Below are positions 31,524-41,696 of a DNA stretch of 64,000 bases, piece after piece. The translations under genes were made by a program, and so were the position numbers. The first letter of the stretch is position 1. The number at the start of each line of letters is the position of its first letter. Under the pieces are notes generated by a model. The model was not told where the DNA came from. It did not search any database and saw only the letters and a program-made list of their open reading frames with translations. Origin of the DNA: Hymenobacter volaticus (lineage in GTDB: Bacteria > Bacteroidota > Bacteroidia > Cytophagales > Hymenobacteraceae); the NCBI RefSeq assembly GCF_022921055.1, contig NZ_CP095061.1, positions 4,689,501-4,753,500 on the forward strand, given 5' to 3'.

Positions 31524-34500
31524 ATGATGAAAAAACAACTACTGCTGTGGCCGCTGATGATCTGTGCGGCATCTACAGCGTGGGCTCAGCAGCAACGGCG
31601 CATTTCCGGCGTTATCAGATCCGAAAAAGGTGAAGGCCTTCCCGGGGTAACGGTGGTAGTGAAGGGCACTACTACTGGTTCTTCCACTAACAGCGATGGT
31701 ACTTTCCTGATTACGCTGCCTGCTACCGAAACCAATCCTACCATCCGCGTTAGCTACATCGGCTATGTATCGCAGGACGTAACAGTTGGCGACAAGGCCC
31801 AGGTAAATGTGACTCTGCTAGAGGACACGCAAACCTTGACAGACGTTGTAGTTATCGGTTACCAGCAGGTGCAACGCCGTGACGTAACTGGCTCAGTATC
31901 GTCGGTGAGTGCGCAGCAAATTAAGGATATTCCTGTAAACTCTGCCGCTGAAGCCTTGACCGGACGCTTGGCTGGGGTGCAACTGACTAGTGCTGAAGGC
32001 ACTCCTGGCAACCAGAACGTGCAAGTACGTGTGCGGGGCGGTGGCTCCGTAACGCAGGATAACTCGCCGTTGTACGTAGTAGATGGTATTCAGATTGAAA
32101 ACGCGCTGAGCGTTATTGCCCCCAGGATATTGCTTCGGTTGACGTTCTGAAGGATGCTTCTGCTACCGCCATTTACGGTGCTCGTGGCGCCAACGGTGTA
32201 GTAATTATCACGACCAAAAAAGGCCTTGAAGGCCGCACGGTGGTGAGTTATAATGGTTTCGCTGGTTTCCGTCGTATCACGAAGAAACTGGACGTTATGA
32301 ACCCCGATGACTATTTGAATTATCAGTACGAACGGTCCCGGCTCATTGGCAATGCTGCAGGTGGACTGCCGACATTCAAATCTTTATTCGGCAGCAGCAA
32401 CTTTGCTAGTGATACAATAATGCAGGCCCGCAATGCCCCTTTTGTTAACTGGCAGGATGAGGCTTTCGGACGTGACGCTTTCCAGCAGACACACAACGTA
32501 TCGGTAGCAGGCGGTGTCAAGGGCACAACTTACGCACTGAGCTTGACTCGCAACGAAGAAGACGGTATTCAACGCGGCTCCGACTATGTGCGTAACCTTG
32601 TAAACTTTCGGTTCGATACGAAGGCGACAGAGAAGTTACGCCTCGGCTTGAATGTGCGCTTCAACGACCAAGGTACCAATGGAGCCGGTACGTCTAGCAG
32701 TGGTTCTAACACCACCTCGCGCCTTCGGAATGCCGTGCAGTATCAGCCGCTGTTGGCCCTCAGAGCTAATGGTGAAGTACCAGACCCAAGTACATTTGAC
32801 CCGGAATTCTTCGCTACTTCTTCGCTTGTTAGCCCTATTGTTGCCATCGACAACGAGTATCGCAATGATCGGGGGCAGACCGTAAACATTGGTGCTAATG
32901 CCTCGCTGGATTTGGCAAAAGGATTGGTGTTCCGCACCACTGCAGGCTTTGATATCACGAATACCAACCTCAGAACGTTTAACGGCCGGTACTCGCCTAC
33001 CATTCGGCAAGCTTCTGGTGGCTACGCTGAATTGCCTTTCGCCACTATCACCACTGTAAGGCAGAATACGCTTAACAACTCCAACGTTCTGGACTACAGC
33101 GTAGAGAAGGGAATGCATTCTATAGGCGTGCTGATTGGGGAAGAAATATACCAGCAGCGTAACACGCAGCAGTATATTCAAACCAACTTCTTACCTGTTG
33201 ATATCACGGCCGAGCGCGCCTTGGCAAACATCAATCAAGGCGTACTTCCTACTGGCCAGACCTCGCAACCCGTCCTGCCGAGCACTAGTATCCCGCAGGA
33301 CTACCGCTTGCTCTCCGGGTTCACCCGCGTAACTTATTCGTACGATGACCGCTACCTGTTTACGGGTACGTTCCGGGCCGATGGCTCTTCTAAATTCCGT
33401 CAAGGCAATCAGTGGGGATATTTCCCTGGTGCTTCGGTAGCGTGGCGTATCTCGCGTGAGAATTTCTTCAAAGGGTTGCCCGCTGTTTCGGACCTGAAGC
33501 TGCGTCTTAGCTACGGCCAGGCCGGCAACAACCGTATTGCTGACTTCCAGACGGAGTATCTATTCCAAGCAGGTAGCGCGCCTTACGCACTGAATCATAG
33601 CATTGTGCTCGGCTCGGCACCCAACATCTTGCGCAATCCTGATTTGAAGTGGGAGGTAACAACCTCACGTAACATAGGGGTTGACTTGGCCCTGCTCGAC
33701 AACCGCGTGCAATTCACGGCCGATGCTTACTATAACACTACCAGCGACCTGCTGATTAACCGTCCAATTCCATCGGTTCTCGGCTATCTCTCGCAATTGA
33801 AAAACATTGGTGAGACTTCAAACCGTGGGGTTGAATTGCAACTGACGGGTACCATTATCCAGAGCGACAAGTTCACCTGGACAGCCACGGCTAACACTTC
33901 GTTCAACCGCGGCCGTATCGAAAGCCTCGGTGATGGGCTAAGTGAAATCTCGGGCATCGCTTCTGGCTGGGCTGGTACTGCCCTGAACCAGGACTTCGTA
34001 GCGCGGGTAGGTCAGCCAGTGGGCCAGATGTATGGCTACGTGACTGACGGCTTCCTCACGGCTGATGACTTCACGGCGTACGTTCCGGCTACTACGGCTG
34101 GTGGCCTCGGTACTTGGACTCCAAGAACCGATCAGCCCTTGCTCAACAACCTAGGTCTGATTGGTGAAACCGCCTTCCGGCCGGGTTTGATTAAGCTGAA
34201 GGACTTGAACGGTGACGGCAGAATAAACTCTGATGATCAGACTGTAATTGGTAACGCCAACCCGAAGCTTGTGGGTGGTTTCAACCAGCAATTTACCTTC
34301 AAGAGCTTCGACGCCAGCCTCTTCCTGAACTTCGTTCTTGGCAACGATATCTACAACGCCAACAAGCTTGAGTTTACTTCGAACACGGCCAACACGGCAT
34401 TCAACAACGTGCTCGATGTTATGAGCAACCGCTACCGCACTATTAAAGCAGATGGTAGCCTCATCACCAGCCTAGACGAGTTGCGTGAAGTAAATCAGAA

Positions 34501-34804
34501 CGCTGATATCTGGACACCTACCCGTGCTTACTTCTTGCACTCATGGGCTGTGGAGAATGGCTCGTTTCTACGCGTGAACAACCTGACACTCGGCTATACG
34601 CTGCCTAAGGCATTGACGGCTCGCGCCAAAATTGCTACTGTACGCTTCTACGCCACGGCAAACAACCTCTACACCTTCACTAAATACACAGGCTATGACC
34701 CGGAGGTGAGTACCCGTCGCTCTTCGCCTCTAACTCCGGGTGTCGATTATGCTGCTTATCCGCGTAGCCGGGCATTCCTCTTTGGCGTGAACTTGTCTTT
34801 GTAA
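31524..34804 (+). CDS. SusC/RagA-type TonB-linked outer-membrane receptor (one suspected frameshift)
   Basis: Two ORFs join into about 1,093 residues when one base is added to the CCCCC run at 32119-32123. The restored junction APQDIASVDVLKDASATAIY is a hallmark of SusC proteins. There is a signal peptide (residues 1-21), then a carboxypeptidase-regulatory-like domain (RISGVIRSEKGEGLPGVTVV), a TonB box/plug region (LTDVVVIGYQQVQRRDVTGS) and a large barrel ending in FLFGVNLSL. It imports oligosaccharides or other large ligands with its SusD partner, which starts 25 bases downstream. Confidence 0.94.
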
Positions 34805-34829
34805 CCCCATCTGCATCCTCGCATTTTAT

Positions 34830-36722
34830 ATGAAATCGTTCATTTCTTTCCGAGCCGCGCTGACCGCTGTAGCGGTAGCTGGTGCCACTGGTCTGGTGTC
34901 TTCCTGCAAAGACTACCTTGATGTGGAGCCCGTTGCTCTGAACACAACAGCCTATACCTTTAGCACTGTAGACGGTGCCACGGCTGCTATCATTGGAGCT
35001 TACGACCCCCTCTCGGGCGACCAAGGATATGGCACGCGCTTAAGCATGTATTTTCCTTACGATACCGATGAAATGATTGGTTCGGTAGGAGCTGCTGATG
35101 GTGCCCGGCGTAGCATTGCCCGCTACACTGCATTGCCAACGAACACCGAAATCACCAACCCTTGGAACCAGTTGTACCAAGGCGTGGAGCGTACTAACAT
35201 CTGTATTCAGCAGATTCCACAGATGACGCTGTATAATGGTGGTACAGCAGCGGACACTGCTGCTTTGCACCGTCTGCACGGCGAAGCCCTGACTTTGCGT
35301 GCGCAATACTATTTCGAGCTGGTGCGCAACTGGGGTGATGTACCAGCCCAGTTCGCTCCCTCTTCTCCAGATCAGGACTTCAACCTGCCGAATGCCGACC
35401 GCAACGCTACGCTTTCTAAGTTGCTCGATGATCTGCTCGCAGCTGAGAAGCTTGTTCCTTGGCGTTCGAGAGCCGCCACACCTAACGAGCGCATTACGAA
35501 GGGAGCAGTAAAAGCTCTTCGGGCTCGAATTGCGTTGTTTCGGGGCGGCTACTCGTTGAAAGGCAAGCAAATGCAGCGTCCAGCTGACTATCTTGACTAC
35601 TACCGAATTGCGCGGCAGGAATGCCTTGACTTGATGGCTAAACGTGGTGAACATACATTGAACCCCAGCTTCTCGGAGGTTTTTATGAGCATCAACCAAT
35701 TGCGGTCAGAGTCAGCAAATGAGATTATGTTCCAAGTAGGCATGTCCACGGCCACCGTGGCCTCGGGCAGTAAACTTGGCTACTACAACGGTCCGCGCCT
35801 ACGCAATGCCAACGGCACTTATGGTTCGACGCAAGGGGCCGTTACCATCGCACCGCCTTACTTCTACGCCTTCGATTCGACGGATACTCGCCGCGCCGTT
35901 ACAATCACAACGTACGAAATTGGCGAAAGAAGCAACTTCCAGTCGGGTGTAGCTCTCAGCGCAATCACCGACGGCAAGTTCCGCCGCGACTGGCATACGC
36001 CACCCGTAACAGGTACGGTAAACTACCTAGACTACAACTGGCCAATTATCCGGTTTGCTGATGTACTGCTCATGTTTGCTGAAGCTGACAACGAGCTAAA
36101 CGGACCAACTCCTGCTGCTCAAAGTGCGCTGCTCGAAGTTCGTACTCGCGCTTTTAGTGGCAATAGTGCGCTAGCGCTGTCTACTCTGGGCACTAGCTAC
36201 AACACCAGCAAAGCAAACTTCTTTAACACGGTTGTTAACGAACGGTATTTAGAATTCGGAAGCGAAGGAATTCGCAAATACGACTTGTTGCGCTGGAACC
36301 TACTTGAAACAAAGTTAAATGAGGTAAAGACCAACATCGAGAAGATGGCAAGAGCCCAAGCTCCTTACCAGAACGTGCCTCGCTACCTGTACTTCCGTAC
36401 TCCGGCGGCTGGAAACTTACGTTGGGCATTTTCTTTCTACCGTCCTTCAAACACCAGTTTCGACCCGCCTACTACTCCCAATGCGCCCTCCACTGCTCCA
36501 TCTGGCACAGTACGCGTAAACTGGCGTCAATCTATTGATGCTGCCTATGTGGCTAATACCCGACCCACAGGCACCCGAGTCACTATCGGTACCACTACAG
36601 CTACGAGTACGGGTACTGGCTTGGCAGCTGAGTATGTGCCGGGCGTAGGCAAAGAACTGTTGCCTATCCCACAGAGTGCTATTAGTGCTGACCCAGCATT
36701 GATTCAGAACGAGGGCTACTAA
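34830..36722 (+). CDS. SusD/RagB family surface lipoprotein
   Basis: The 630-residue protein has a lipoprotein signal with Cys at residue 26 (ATGLVSSCKDYLDVEP) and the SusD N-terminal pattern. TPR-like helices follow (LHGEALTLRAQYYFELVRNW). It ends with a typical SusD C-terminus containing ERYLEFGSEGIRKYDLLRWN. SusD proteins sit over the SusC barrel and bind the glycan substrate. It is co-transcribed with susC and followed by a strong terminator. The sugar specificity is suggested only by the neighbouring dehydrogenases. Confidence 0.94.
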   Translation: MKSFISFRAALTAVAVAGATGLVSSCKDYLDVEPVALNTTAYTFSTVDGATAAIIGAYDPLSGDQGYGTRLSMYFPYDTDEMIGSVGAADGARRSIARYTALPTNTEITNPWNQLYQGVERTNICIQQIPQMTLYNGGTAADTAALHRLHGEALTLRAQYYFELVRNWGDVPAQFAPSSPDQDFNLPNADRNATLSKLLDDLLAAEKLVPWRSRAATPNERITKGAVKALRARIALFRGGYSLKGKQMQRPADYLDYYRIARQECLDLMAKRGEHTLNPSFSEVFMSINQLRSESANEIMFQVGMSTATVASGSKLGYYNGPRLRNANGTYGSTQGAVTIAPPYFYAFDSTDTRRAVTITTYEIGERSNFQSGVALSAITDGKFRRDWHTPPVTGTVNYLDYNWPIIRFADVLLMFAEADNELNGPTPAAQSALLEVRTRAFSGNSALALSTLGTSYNTSKANFFNTVVNERYLEFGSEGIRKYDLLRWNLLETKLNEVKTNIEKMARAQAPYQNVPRYLYFRTPAAGNLRWAFSFYRPSNTSFDPPTTPNAPSTAPSGTVRVNWRQSIDAAYVANTRPTGTRVTIGTTTATSTGTGLAAEYVPGVGKELLPIPQSAISADPALIQNEGY

Positions 36723-36755
36723 TTAGCACAGCTTATTCTTGTTGCTCTGTCCGCT

Positions 36756-36792
36756 AAAGGCCACGATCTTCTCCGAAGGTCGTGGCCTTTTT
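36756..36792 (+). terminator. Rho-independent terminator of the susCD operon
   Basis: The hairpin AAAGGCCACGA/TCGTGGCCTTT has a mostly paired inner stem and is followed by T residues. It begins 34 bases after the susD stop codon. Confidence 0.88.
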
Positions 36793-37004
36793 GCATGCAT
36801 TTAGTAATTGCCTAATGCTTACCGGGTATATTAATTATTGTAGCAAATCACTAAATGAGGCACTTTCGCTGAAAAGGCCGACACACCAGGAGAGTGTATT
36901 CCGCATTGTTTATCATTTTGCGGCTGTCCCGATTTGTTTGAGGTCAGAACTGATCTTGTTGTTTGTCTGCCGAAGATCGGTGTGTTACTTATAAGCGCTT
37001 GCCT

Positions 37005-37769
37005 ATGTTCAGTTTATCCGGGAAGAAGGCGGTTATTACGGGTGGTGGAAGTGGCATTGGCAAAGCCATTGCGCTGGTATTTGCCGCCCAAGGAGCCGAG
37101 ATACACATCATTGAGTTGAATGCGGCTGCTGGCGAACAGGTAGTAACTCAGATTCAGGAAGCAGGAGGCTATGCCACTGTGCACAGCGCCGACATTAGCC
37201 AGCAAGCCCAGGTCTTGCCCATTTTCAGTCAGATTGGCCCGATTGATATTCTGGTTAACAATGCCGGTATTGCGCACGTTGGCAACTTGGAAAACACGAC
37301 GGAAGCGGACTTCGACCGAATCTATAATGTGAATGTGAAGGGTGCCTACAACTGTTTGTATGCCGCCGTCCCGCAATTGAAAGCGAATGGGGGCGGTGCC
37401 ATCGTGAATTTGGCTTCTATTGCCGCCTTAGTAGGCATCACCGACCGGTTTGCGTATTCAATGAGCAAGGGTGCCATCTTTGCTATGACGTTGTCGGTGG
37501 CCCGCGACTACTTAGCGCACAATATCCGGTGCAATAGCATTTCGCCAGCGCGCGTACATACGCCGTTTGTCGATGGGTTCATTGCCAAAAACTATGCGGG
37601 GAAAGAACAGGAAATGTTCGATAAGCTTTCTCGTAGCCAACCCATCGGGCGCATGGGCACCCCCGACGAAGTAGCGGCTTTAGCTCTTTACCTCTGCTCC
37701 GACGAAGCCGGTTTTGTAACCGGCTGCGACTACCCCTTAGATGGTGGTTTCACCAAACTCAATAATTAG
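37005..37769 (+). CDS. SDR family oxidoreductase (candidate keto-deoxy-sugar-acid dehydrogenase)
   Basis: The ATG at 37005 begins MFSLSGKKAVITGGGSGIGK, a classical Rossmann glycine motif. The protein has about 254 residues. The structural NNAG and the catalytic Ser-Tyr-Lys are intact (NLASIAALVG, then YSMSK). The C-terminus (FVTGCDYPLDGGFTKLN) resembles dehydrogenases found with FAH-type hydrolases in L-fucose and related acid-sugar pathways, where a 2-keto-3-deoxy-L-fuconate is oxidised. This pathway role is inferred from the next two genes. The exact substrate is unproven. Confidence 0.82.
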   Translation: MFSLSGKKAVITGGGSGIGKAIALVFAAQGAEIHIIELNAAAGEQVVTQIQEAGGYATVHSADISQQAQVLPIFSQIGPIDILVNNAGIAHVGNLENTTEADFDRIYNVNVKGAYNCLYAAVPQLKANGGGAIVNLASIAALVGITDRFAYSMSKGAIFAMTLSVARDYLAHNIRCNSISPARVHTPFVDGFIAKNYAGKEQEMFDKLSRSQPIGRMGTPDEVAALALYLCSDEAGFVTGCDYPLDGGFTKLNN

Positions 37770-37847
37770 TTGCTGCGCGCTAGTTTTCGGCAGTTACTAG
37801 CTTCTGCCTAGGCTCCAACCCTTACTCTCAATCACCAACCAAACCTC

Positions 37848-38705
37848 ATGAAACTAATTCGCTACGGCCAGCCAGGCCAAGAGAAGCCAGGCGTGATACT
37901 ACAAGACCAATCAGTTGATGTATCCGCTTTCGGAGAAGATTACACCGAGGCTTTTTTTGCCACTGATGGTTTGAGCCGGTTGGCGGAGTTTGTGCAGGCT
38001 CATGCCGGCCAGTTGCCTGCTGTTGCAGCGAGTGAGCGGCTAGGACCACCCGTGGCACGGCCTTCCAAAATTGTGTGCGTCGGGCTGAACTATGCCGACC
38101 ACGCCCGGGAAACAGGGGCTACGCCCCCCGCCGAACCAGTGCTGTTTTTCAAGTCAACCACGGCGCTTGTCGGGCCGAACGACAACATTGTAATTCCGAA
38201 AAACTCCACTAAAACCGACTGGGAAGTGGAGTTGGCCGTGGTGATAGGCAAGCGTGCTTCCTACGTGGAAGAAGCCGACGCCCTCGACTACGTTGCGGGA
38301 TACACACTGCACAACGACGTGTCGGAGCGGGAGTTTCAGTTGGAGCGCAGCGGCACTTGGGACAAGGGTAAGGGCTGCGACACCTTTGCGCCAGTCGGAC
38401 CGTTTCTGGCTACCCCCGACGAAGTAGGTGATGTAGACAATTTGCGCCTGTGGCTGAGCGTAAACGGCCAGATGATGCAAGATGGCACTACGGCCAACCT
38501 AATTTTCCGCATCCCGTTTCTGGTTTCTTACATCAGCCAGTTCATGACGCTGCTGCCCGGCGACATCATCTCGACGGGCACGCCGGCCGGAGTGGGGTTG
38601 GGCTTTAAGCCGCCTGTGTACCTGAAACCAGGCGACGTGGTAGAACTCGGCATTGACGGGCTTGGCACTTCACGTCAGGAGTTGGTAGCCTATACCAAGA
38701 GCTAG
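37848..38705 (+). CDS. Fumarylacetoacetate hydrolase (FAH) family protein
   Basis: This 285-residue protein has the FAH fold signature IVCVGLNYADHARETG. Metal-binding acidic residues lie in TDWEVELAVVIGK and in HNDVSEREFQ. The C-terminal ISTGTPAGVGLG is typical. Members of this subgroup cleave 2,4-diketo-3-deoxy-sugar acids such as the L-fuconate derivative, or related acyl-pyruvates. It lies 78 bases after an SDR gene and before an L-fucose-dehydrogenase-like SDR, which favours a deoxy-sugar catabolic role. Ureidoglycolate lyase-like activity cannot be excluded. Confidence 0.87.
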   Translation: MKLIRYGQPGQEKPGVILQDQSVDVSAFGEDYTEAFFATDGLSRLAEFVQAHAGQLPAVAASERLGPPVARPSKIVCVGLNYADHARETGATPPAEPVLFFKSTTALVGPNDNIVIPKNSTKTDWEVELAVVIGKRASYVEEADALDYVAGYTLHNDVSEREFQLERSGTWDKGKGCDTFAPVGPFLATPDEVGDVDNLRLWLSVNGQMMQDGTTANLIFRIPFLVSYISQFMTLLPGDIISTGTPAGVGLGFKPPVYLKPGDVVELGIDGLGTSRQELVAYTKS

Positions 38706-38965
38706 TGCTCGTAGTGTAGACTTTCTTGGAGCAGCTACTTGGCTTGTTGAATAGCTAGGGGCTGCTCTAATAAAAAACAGCTTGTTGTGTCTTGACTGCA
38801 CGCCGTTTTTCACGTTGACTTGAAAGCTGCTCCAAGCCCTCGAAAACGCTTGACTTGGCCGTAAATAGTTCGGCTTATTGGCCATGTTTTTACGACGCTA
38901 TAGCTACAGAGCCGAGCATGTCATCCGTGATTATTTAGTACTCATCTGCACAGTCTCTTGGAGTT

Positions 38966-39754
38966 ATGGACTTACAATTGCGCGACAAAGTCATTGTTGT
39001 AACGGGCGGCGCCAAGGGGATTGGCGAAGGCATTTCGCGGGTACTAGCGGCCGAAGGAGCTATTCCGGTGGTAATAGGCCGCAACGCCAACGACAACGAG
39101 GGGCTAGTAGCAGCGGTAATTGCTGCCGGTGGACAGGCCGGATACGTGACGGCCGAACTGTCGGACCCGTCGGAGTGCGAGCGAGCTGTGCAGGCCGTGG
39201 TGACGCAGTTCGGACGCATCGATGGGTTAGTCAACAATGCGGGTGTGAATGATGGCGTAGGATTGGAAAGCGGCAACTACCAAGCCTTCATGCAGAGCTT
39301 GCACCGTAACGTGGTGCATTACTACCTGATGGCTCATTACGCTTTGCCAGAACTAATAAAGTCGCGCGGCGCCATTCTCAATATCACCTCGAAAACGGCT
39401 GAAACTGGCCAAGGCAATACGTCGGCCTACGCTGCTGCCAACGGCGGACGCAATGCCCTCACGCGCGAGTGGGCCGTGGAACTGCTTAAATATGGTATTC
39501 GGGTGAATGCCGTGGTAGTGGCTGAATGCTGGACGCCCGCCTACGAAACGTGGATCAAGACCCTGCCCGACCCGGAGGGAAAACTACGCGAAATCACCGC
39601 CAAGATTCCGCTGGAAAACCGCATGACTACGACCGAAGAAATTGCGAATACCACTGCCTTTTTGTTGTCGGTGTGCTCTAGCCATACCACAGGCCAGATT
39701 ATACACGTCGATGGCGGCTACGTGCATCTCGACCGTGCTTTGGCCAATGCGTAG
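38966..39754 (+). CDS. SDR oxidoreductase resembling L-fucose dehydrogenase, altered YxxxK motif
   Basis: This 262-residue protein has an intact nucleotide loop (VVTGGAKGIGEG) and NNAGVNDGVGL. Many positions recall bacterial L-fucose dehydrogenases (HYYLMAHYALPEL, SKTAETGQGNTSAY, VDGGYVHLDRAL). The catalytic Ser (S142) and Tyr (Y155) are present, but the residue four after Tyr is Asn159 instead of Lys (codon AAC at 39440-39442). This Lys normally lowers the Tyr pKa and holds the NAD ribose. The enzyme may use another residue, have low activity, or belong to a variant subfamily. Confidence 0.78.
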   Translation: MDLQLRDKVIVVTGGAKGIGEGISRVLAAEGAIPVVIGRNANDNEGLVAAVIAAGGQAGYVTAELSDPSECERAVQAVVTQFGRIDGLVNNAGVNDGVGLESGNYQAFMQSLHRNVVHYYLMAHYALPELIKSRGAILNITSKTAETGQGNTSAYAAANGGRNALTREWAVELLKYGIRVNAVVVAECWTPAYETWIKTLPDPEGKLREITAKIPLENRMTTTEEIANTTAFLLSVCSSHTTGQIIHVDGGYVHLDRALANA

Positions 39755-39897
39755 TCGAAGGATTTCTGCTACAACGCCAAGTAGAAACGGCTGAGTCAAG
39801 GCAACCTACTTCATGGAGAGTGGTAAACTGTGGGCGGAAGGCAAGCAGTAATTGACTGTATAGCGCAACGAACAACAAGCTTTGTTACTTTCAAAGC

Positions 39898-40383
39898 ATG
39901 GAAACTTTGCACACGTTTCAGGCAATGCTGGAGCCCGGCGGGCCGAGCTTTATGCCTATGCAGATTGTGGTAGTCCCACCGTTAGTGGTGGAAGCATTGG
40001 GTGGCAAAACACTCAAGCGGGTAATAGGCACCATCAACAATTACCCTGTGCGACGTGGACTGCTGCCGCTACCCGGCGGTGGGCGCTACCTGATGATCAA
40101 TAAAGACATGTGCCAGGCGGCCGGAGTACAGCTTGGGCAGCAAGTCACGCTTAGCCTTGCGCCCGATTTGAATTCGGATGCAGTTGATTTGCCAGAGGAG
40201 TTGACAGAAGCCTTAGCTGCTTGGCCGGAAGCCGAAACGGGGTTCAATAAGTATTCGGCCAGTCACCGTCGGGCTATGGCGCAACACATAGCTACTGCCA
40301 AACAGGCCGAAACCCGGGCGCGGCGGGCCGTGGAGCTAGCCGAACGCCTAGCAAATGGTCGGCATCCTTTTCGGAAGTCGTAG
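39898..40383 (+). CDS. DUF1905 / YdeI-OmpD-associated family protein
   Basis: This 161-residue protein has an N-terminal DUF1905 barrel (FQAMLEPGG, then VIGTINNYPVRRGLLPL and MCQAAGVQLGQQVTLSL). The C-terminal helical segment is of YdeI type (AETGFNKYSASHRRAMAQHI). The family is widespread in Bacteroidota, and no biochemical role is established. It is flanked by unrelated genes and looks monocistronic. Confidence 0.82.
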   Translation: METLHTFQAMLEPGGPSFMPMQIVVVPPLVVEALGGKTLKRVIGTINNYPVRRGLLPLPGGGRYLMINKDMCQAAGVQLGQQVTLSLAPDLNSDAVDLPEELTEALAAWPEAETGFNKYSASHRRAMAQHIATAKQAETRARRAVELAERLANGRHPFRKS

Positions 40384-40562
40384 ACATTGGAGCCGCAGCA
40401 AAGCAAGCTACCTATAGCTCGGCCCTACGTACTAGCAACCTAGCCGCGAAACCAACGGTTCGTGGTAGCTATCGGTATAGACTTATGCGACGCTGGCCGA
40501 TTATCTAAGAACTGCCGGGGCATGAGCTGCTACCTTTAAAGTACGTATCTATTATCCGCTTC

Positions 40563-41696
40563 ATGCCCCTGTTCACTTTTCGTCAGGCCCAGACCTTTTT
40601 GCTTCATGCACTTGCCTGGATGCTGCTCGGAATGCTGCTCGCGCTGCAGCCGCCAGGGCGGCTTCCTCAAACGCCATTTTATTTGCTGCAAGCGGCGCTT
40701 TTTGTTGTGTCGTTGGGCGTGTTTTACCTCAATGTCTACTGGGCTGTACCGCGGCTATTGTATGGGCGACGGCTGCTGAGCTATGGGGCGTTTGTGGTAG
40801 TAATGGCAATCGGTGTATCGCTACCCTACCGGCAACTGCAGAACGAGTTGGAAAAACGCTACCGCTCTCAGCGTTTTAACCCGAATTTTCCTTCGCCTAA
40901 CGTAAATTCTCGCTGGCCCGAACCGCCACCTGGTGGCAGGCGCAAACATCCGGGCGAATCACGGCGCTGGGGCTGGCGCCAAGACTGGGTGAACCCGGCC
41001 GTGCTGCTTTCCACGCTGCTGGTGCTGGGCTTGGGCACCAGCGTAGCAGCCGTGCAGCGCGGACAACGGGAATCCCAGATCCGGCAGGCGCTGGAGCAGG
41101 AAAAGCTTTCAACTGAATTGGCGTGGTTGAAAGCGCAAATCAATCCGCACTTCTTTTTCAACACGCTTAACAACATCTACGCCCTCACGCTCCTCGACGG
41201 TGACCAGGCGCGGGAGGCCATTCACCGGCTTTCCCGCATGATGCGCTACGTGCTCTACGACACGCAAAACGGCACTGCCCCGCTTAGTCAGGAGTTGCTT
41301 TTCGTGCGCGACTACATCGACCTAATGCAACTGCGCCTCACCGACAATGTGCGGGTGGAATATGAAACGCCAGCCGTAGTGCACGAGGCGCCCATTGCGC
41401 CTATGCTCTTGCTCACGTTCATAGAAAATGCTTTCAAACACGGCGTCAGCGCCTTGGCTCCTAGCCACATCCGCATTGTGGTGCGGCAGCCCACGCCTCA
41501 TACGCTGGAGGTAGAGGTGCGCAACTCGGTTTTCGAGGACCGCCCCTTGGCGCTCGATGAAAACCAAGGTATTGGACTGGCCAATACGCGCCGCCGCTTG
41601 GCGCTGCTTTACCCCGACCGCCACACCCTGACCGTAACCGAACTCACGCCCGAGCACGAATACTACGTGCACCTTACCCTCTCCCTGCAGTCATGA
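40563..41696 (+). CDS. LytS-type sensor histidine kinase
   Basis: This 377-residue protein has about four N-terminal membrane helices. A charged proline-rich stretch of roughly 50 residues (about 95-140) lies between helices three and four. The His_kinase domain carries the phospho-acceptor in KAQINPHFFFNTLNN (H196). The ATPase part shows IENAFKHGVSALAP and a GIGLANTRRRL loop. It lacks a large sensor domain, so the signal is probably sensed in the membrane. The gene overlaps its response regulator by four bases (ATGA). Confidence 0.93.
   Translation: MPLFTFRQAQTFLLHALAWMLLGMLLALQPPGRLPQTPFYLLQAALFVVSLGVFYLNVYWAVPRLLYGRRLLSYGAFVVVMAIGVSLPYRQLQNELEKRYRSQRFNPNFPSPNVNSRWPEPPPGGRRKHPGESRRWGWRQDWVNPAVLLSTLLVLGLGTSVAAVQRGQRESQIRQALEQEKLSTELAWLKAQINPHFFFNTLNNIYALTLLDGDQAREAIHRLSRMMRYVLYDTQNGTAPLSQELLFVRDYIDLMQLRLTDNVRVEYETPAVVHEAPIAPMLLLTFIENAFKHGVSALAPSHIRIVVRQPTPHTLEVEVRNSVFEDRPLALDENQGIGLANTRRRLALLYPDRHTLTVTELTPEHEYYVHLTLSLQS

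Noticed and set aside
37005..37769. SDR gene as a fatty-acid FabG
   Set aside because: The neighbouring FAH hydrolase and the second SDR, and the C-terminal pattern, fit a sugar-acid pathway better than fatty-acid synthesis.
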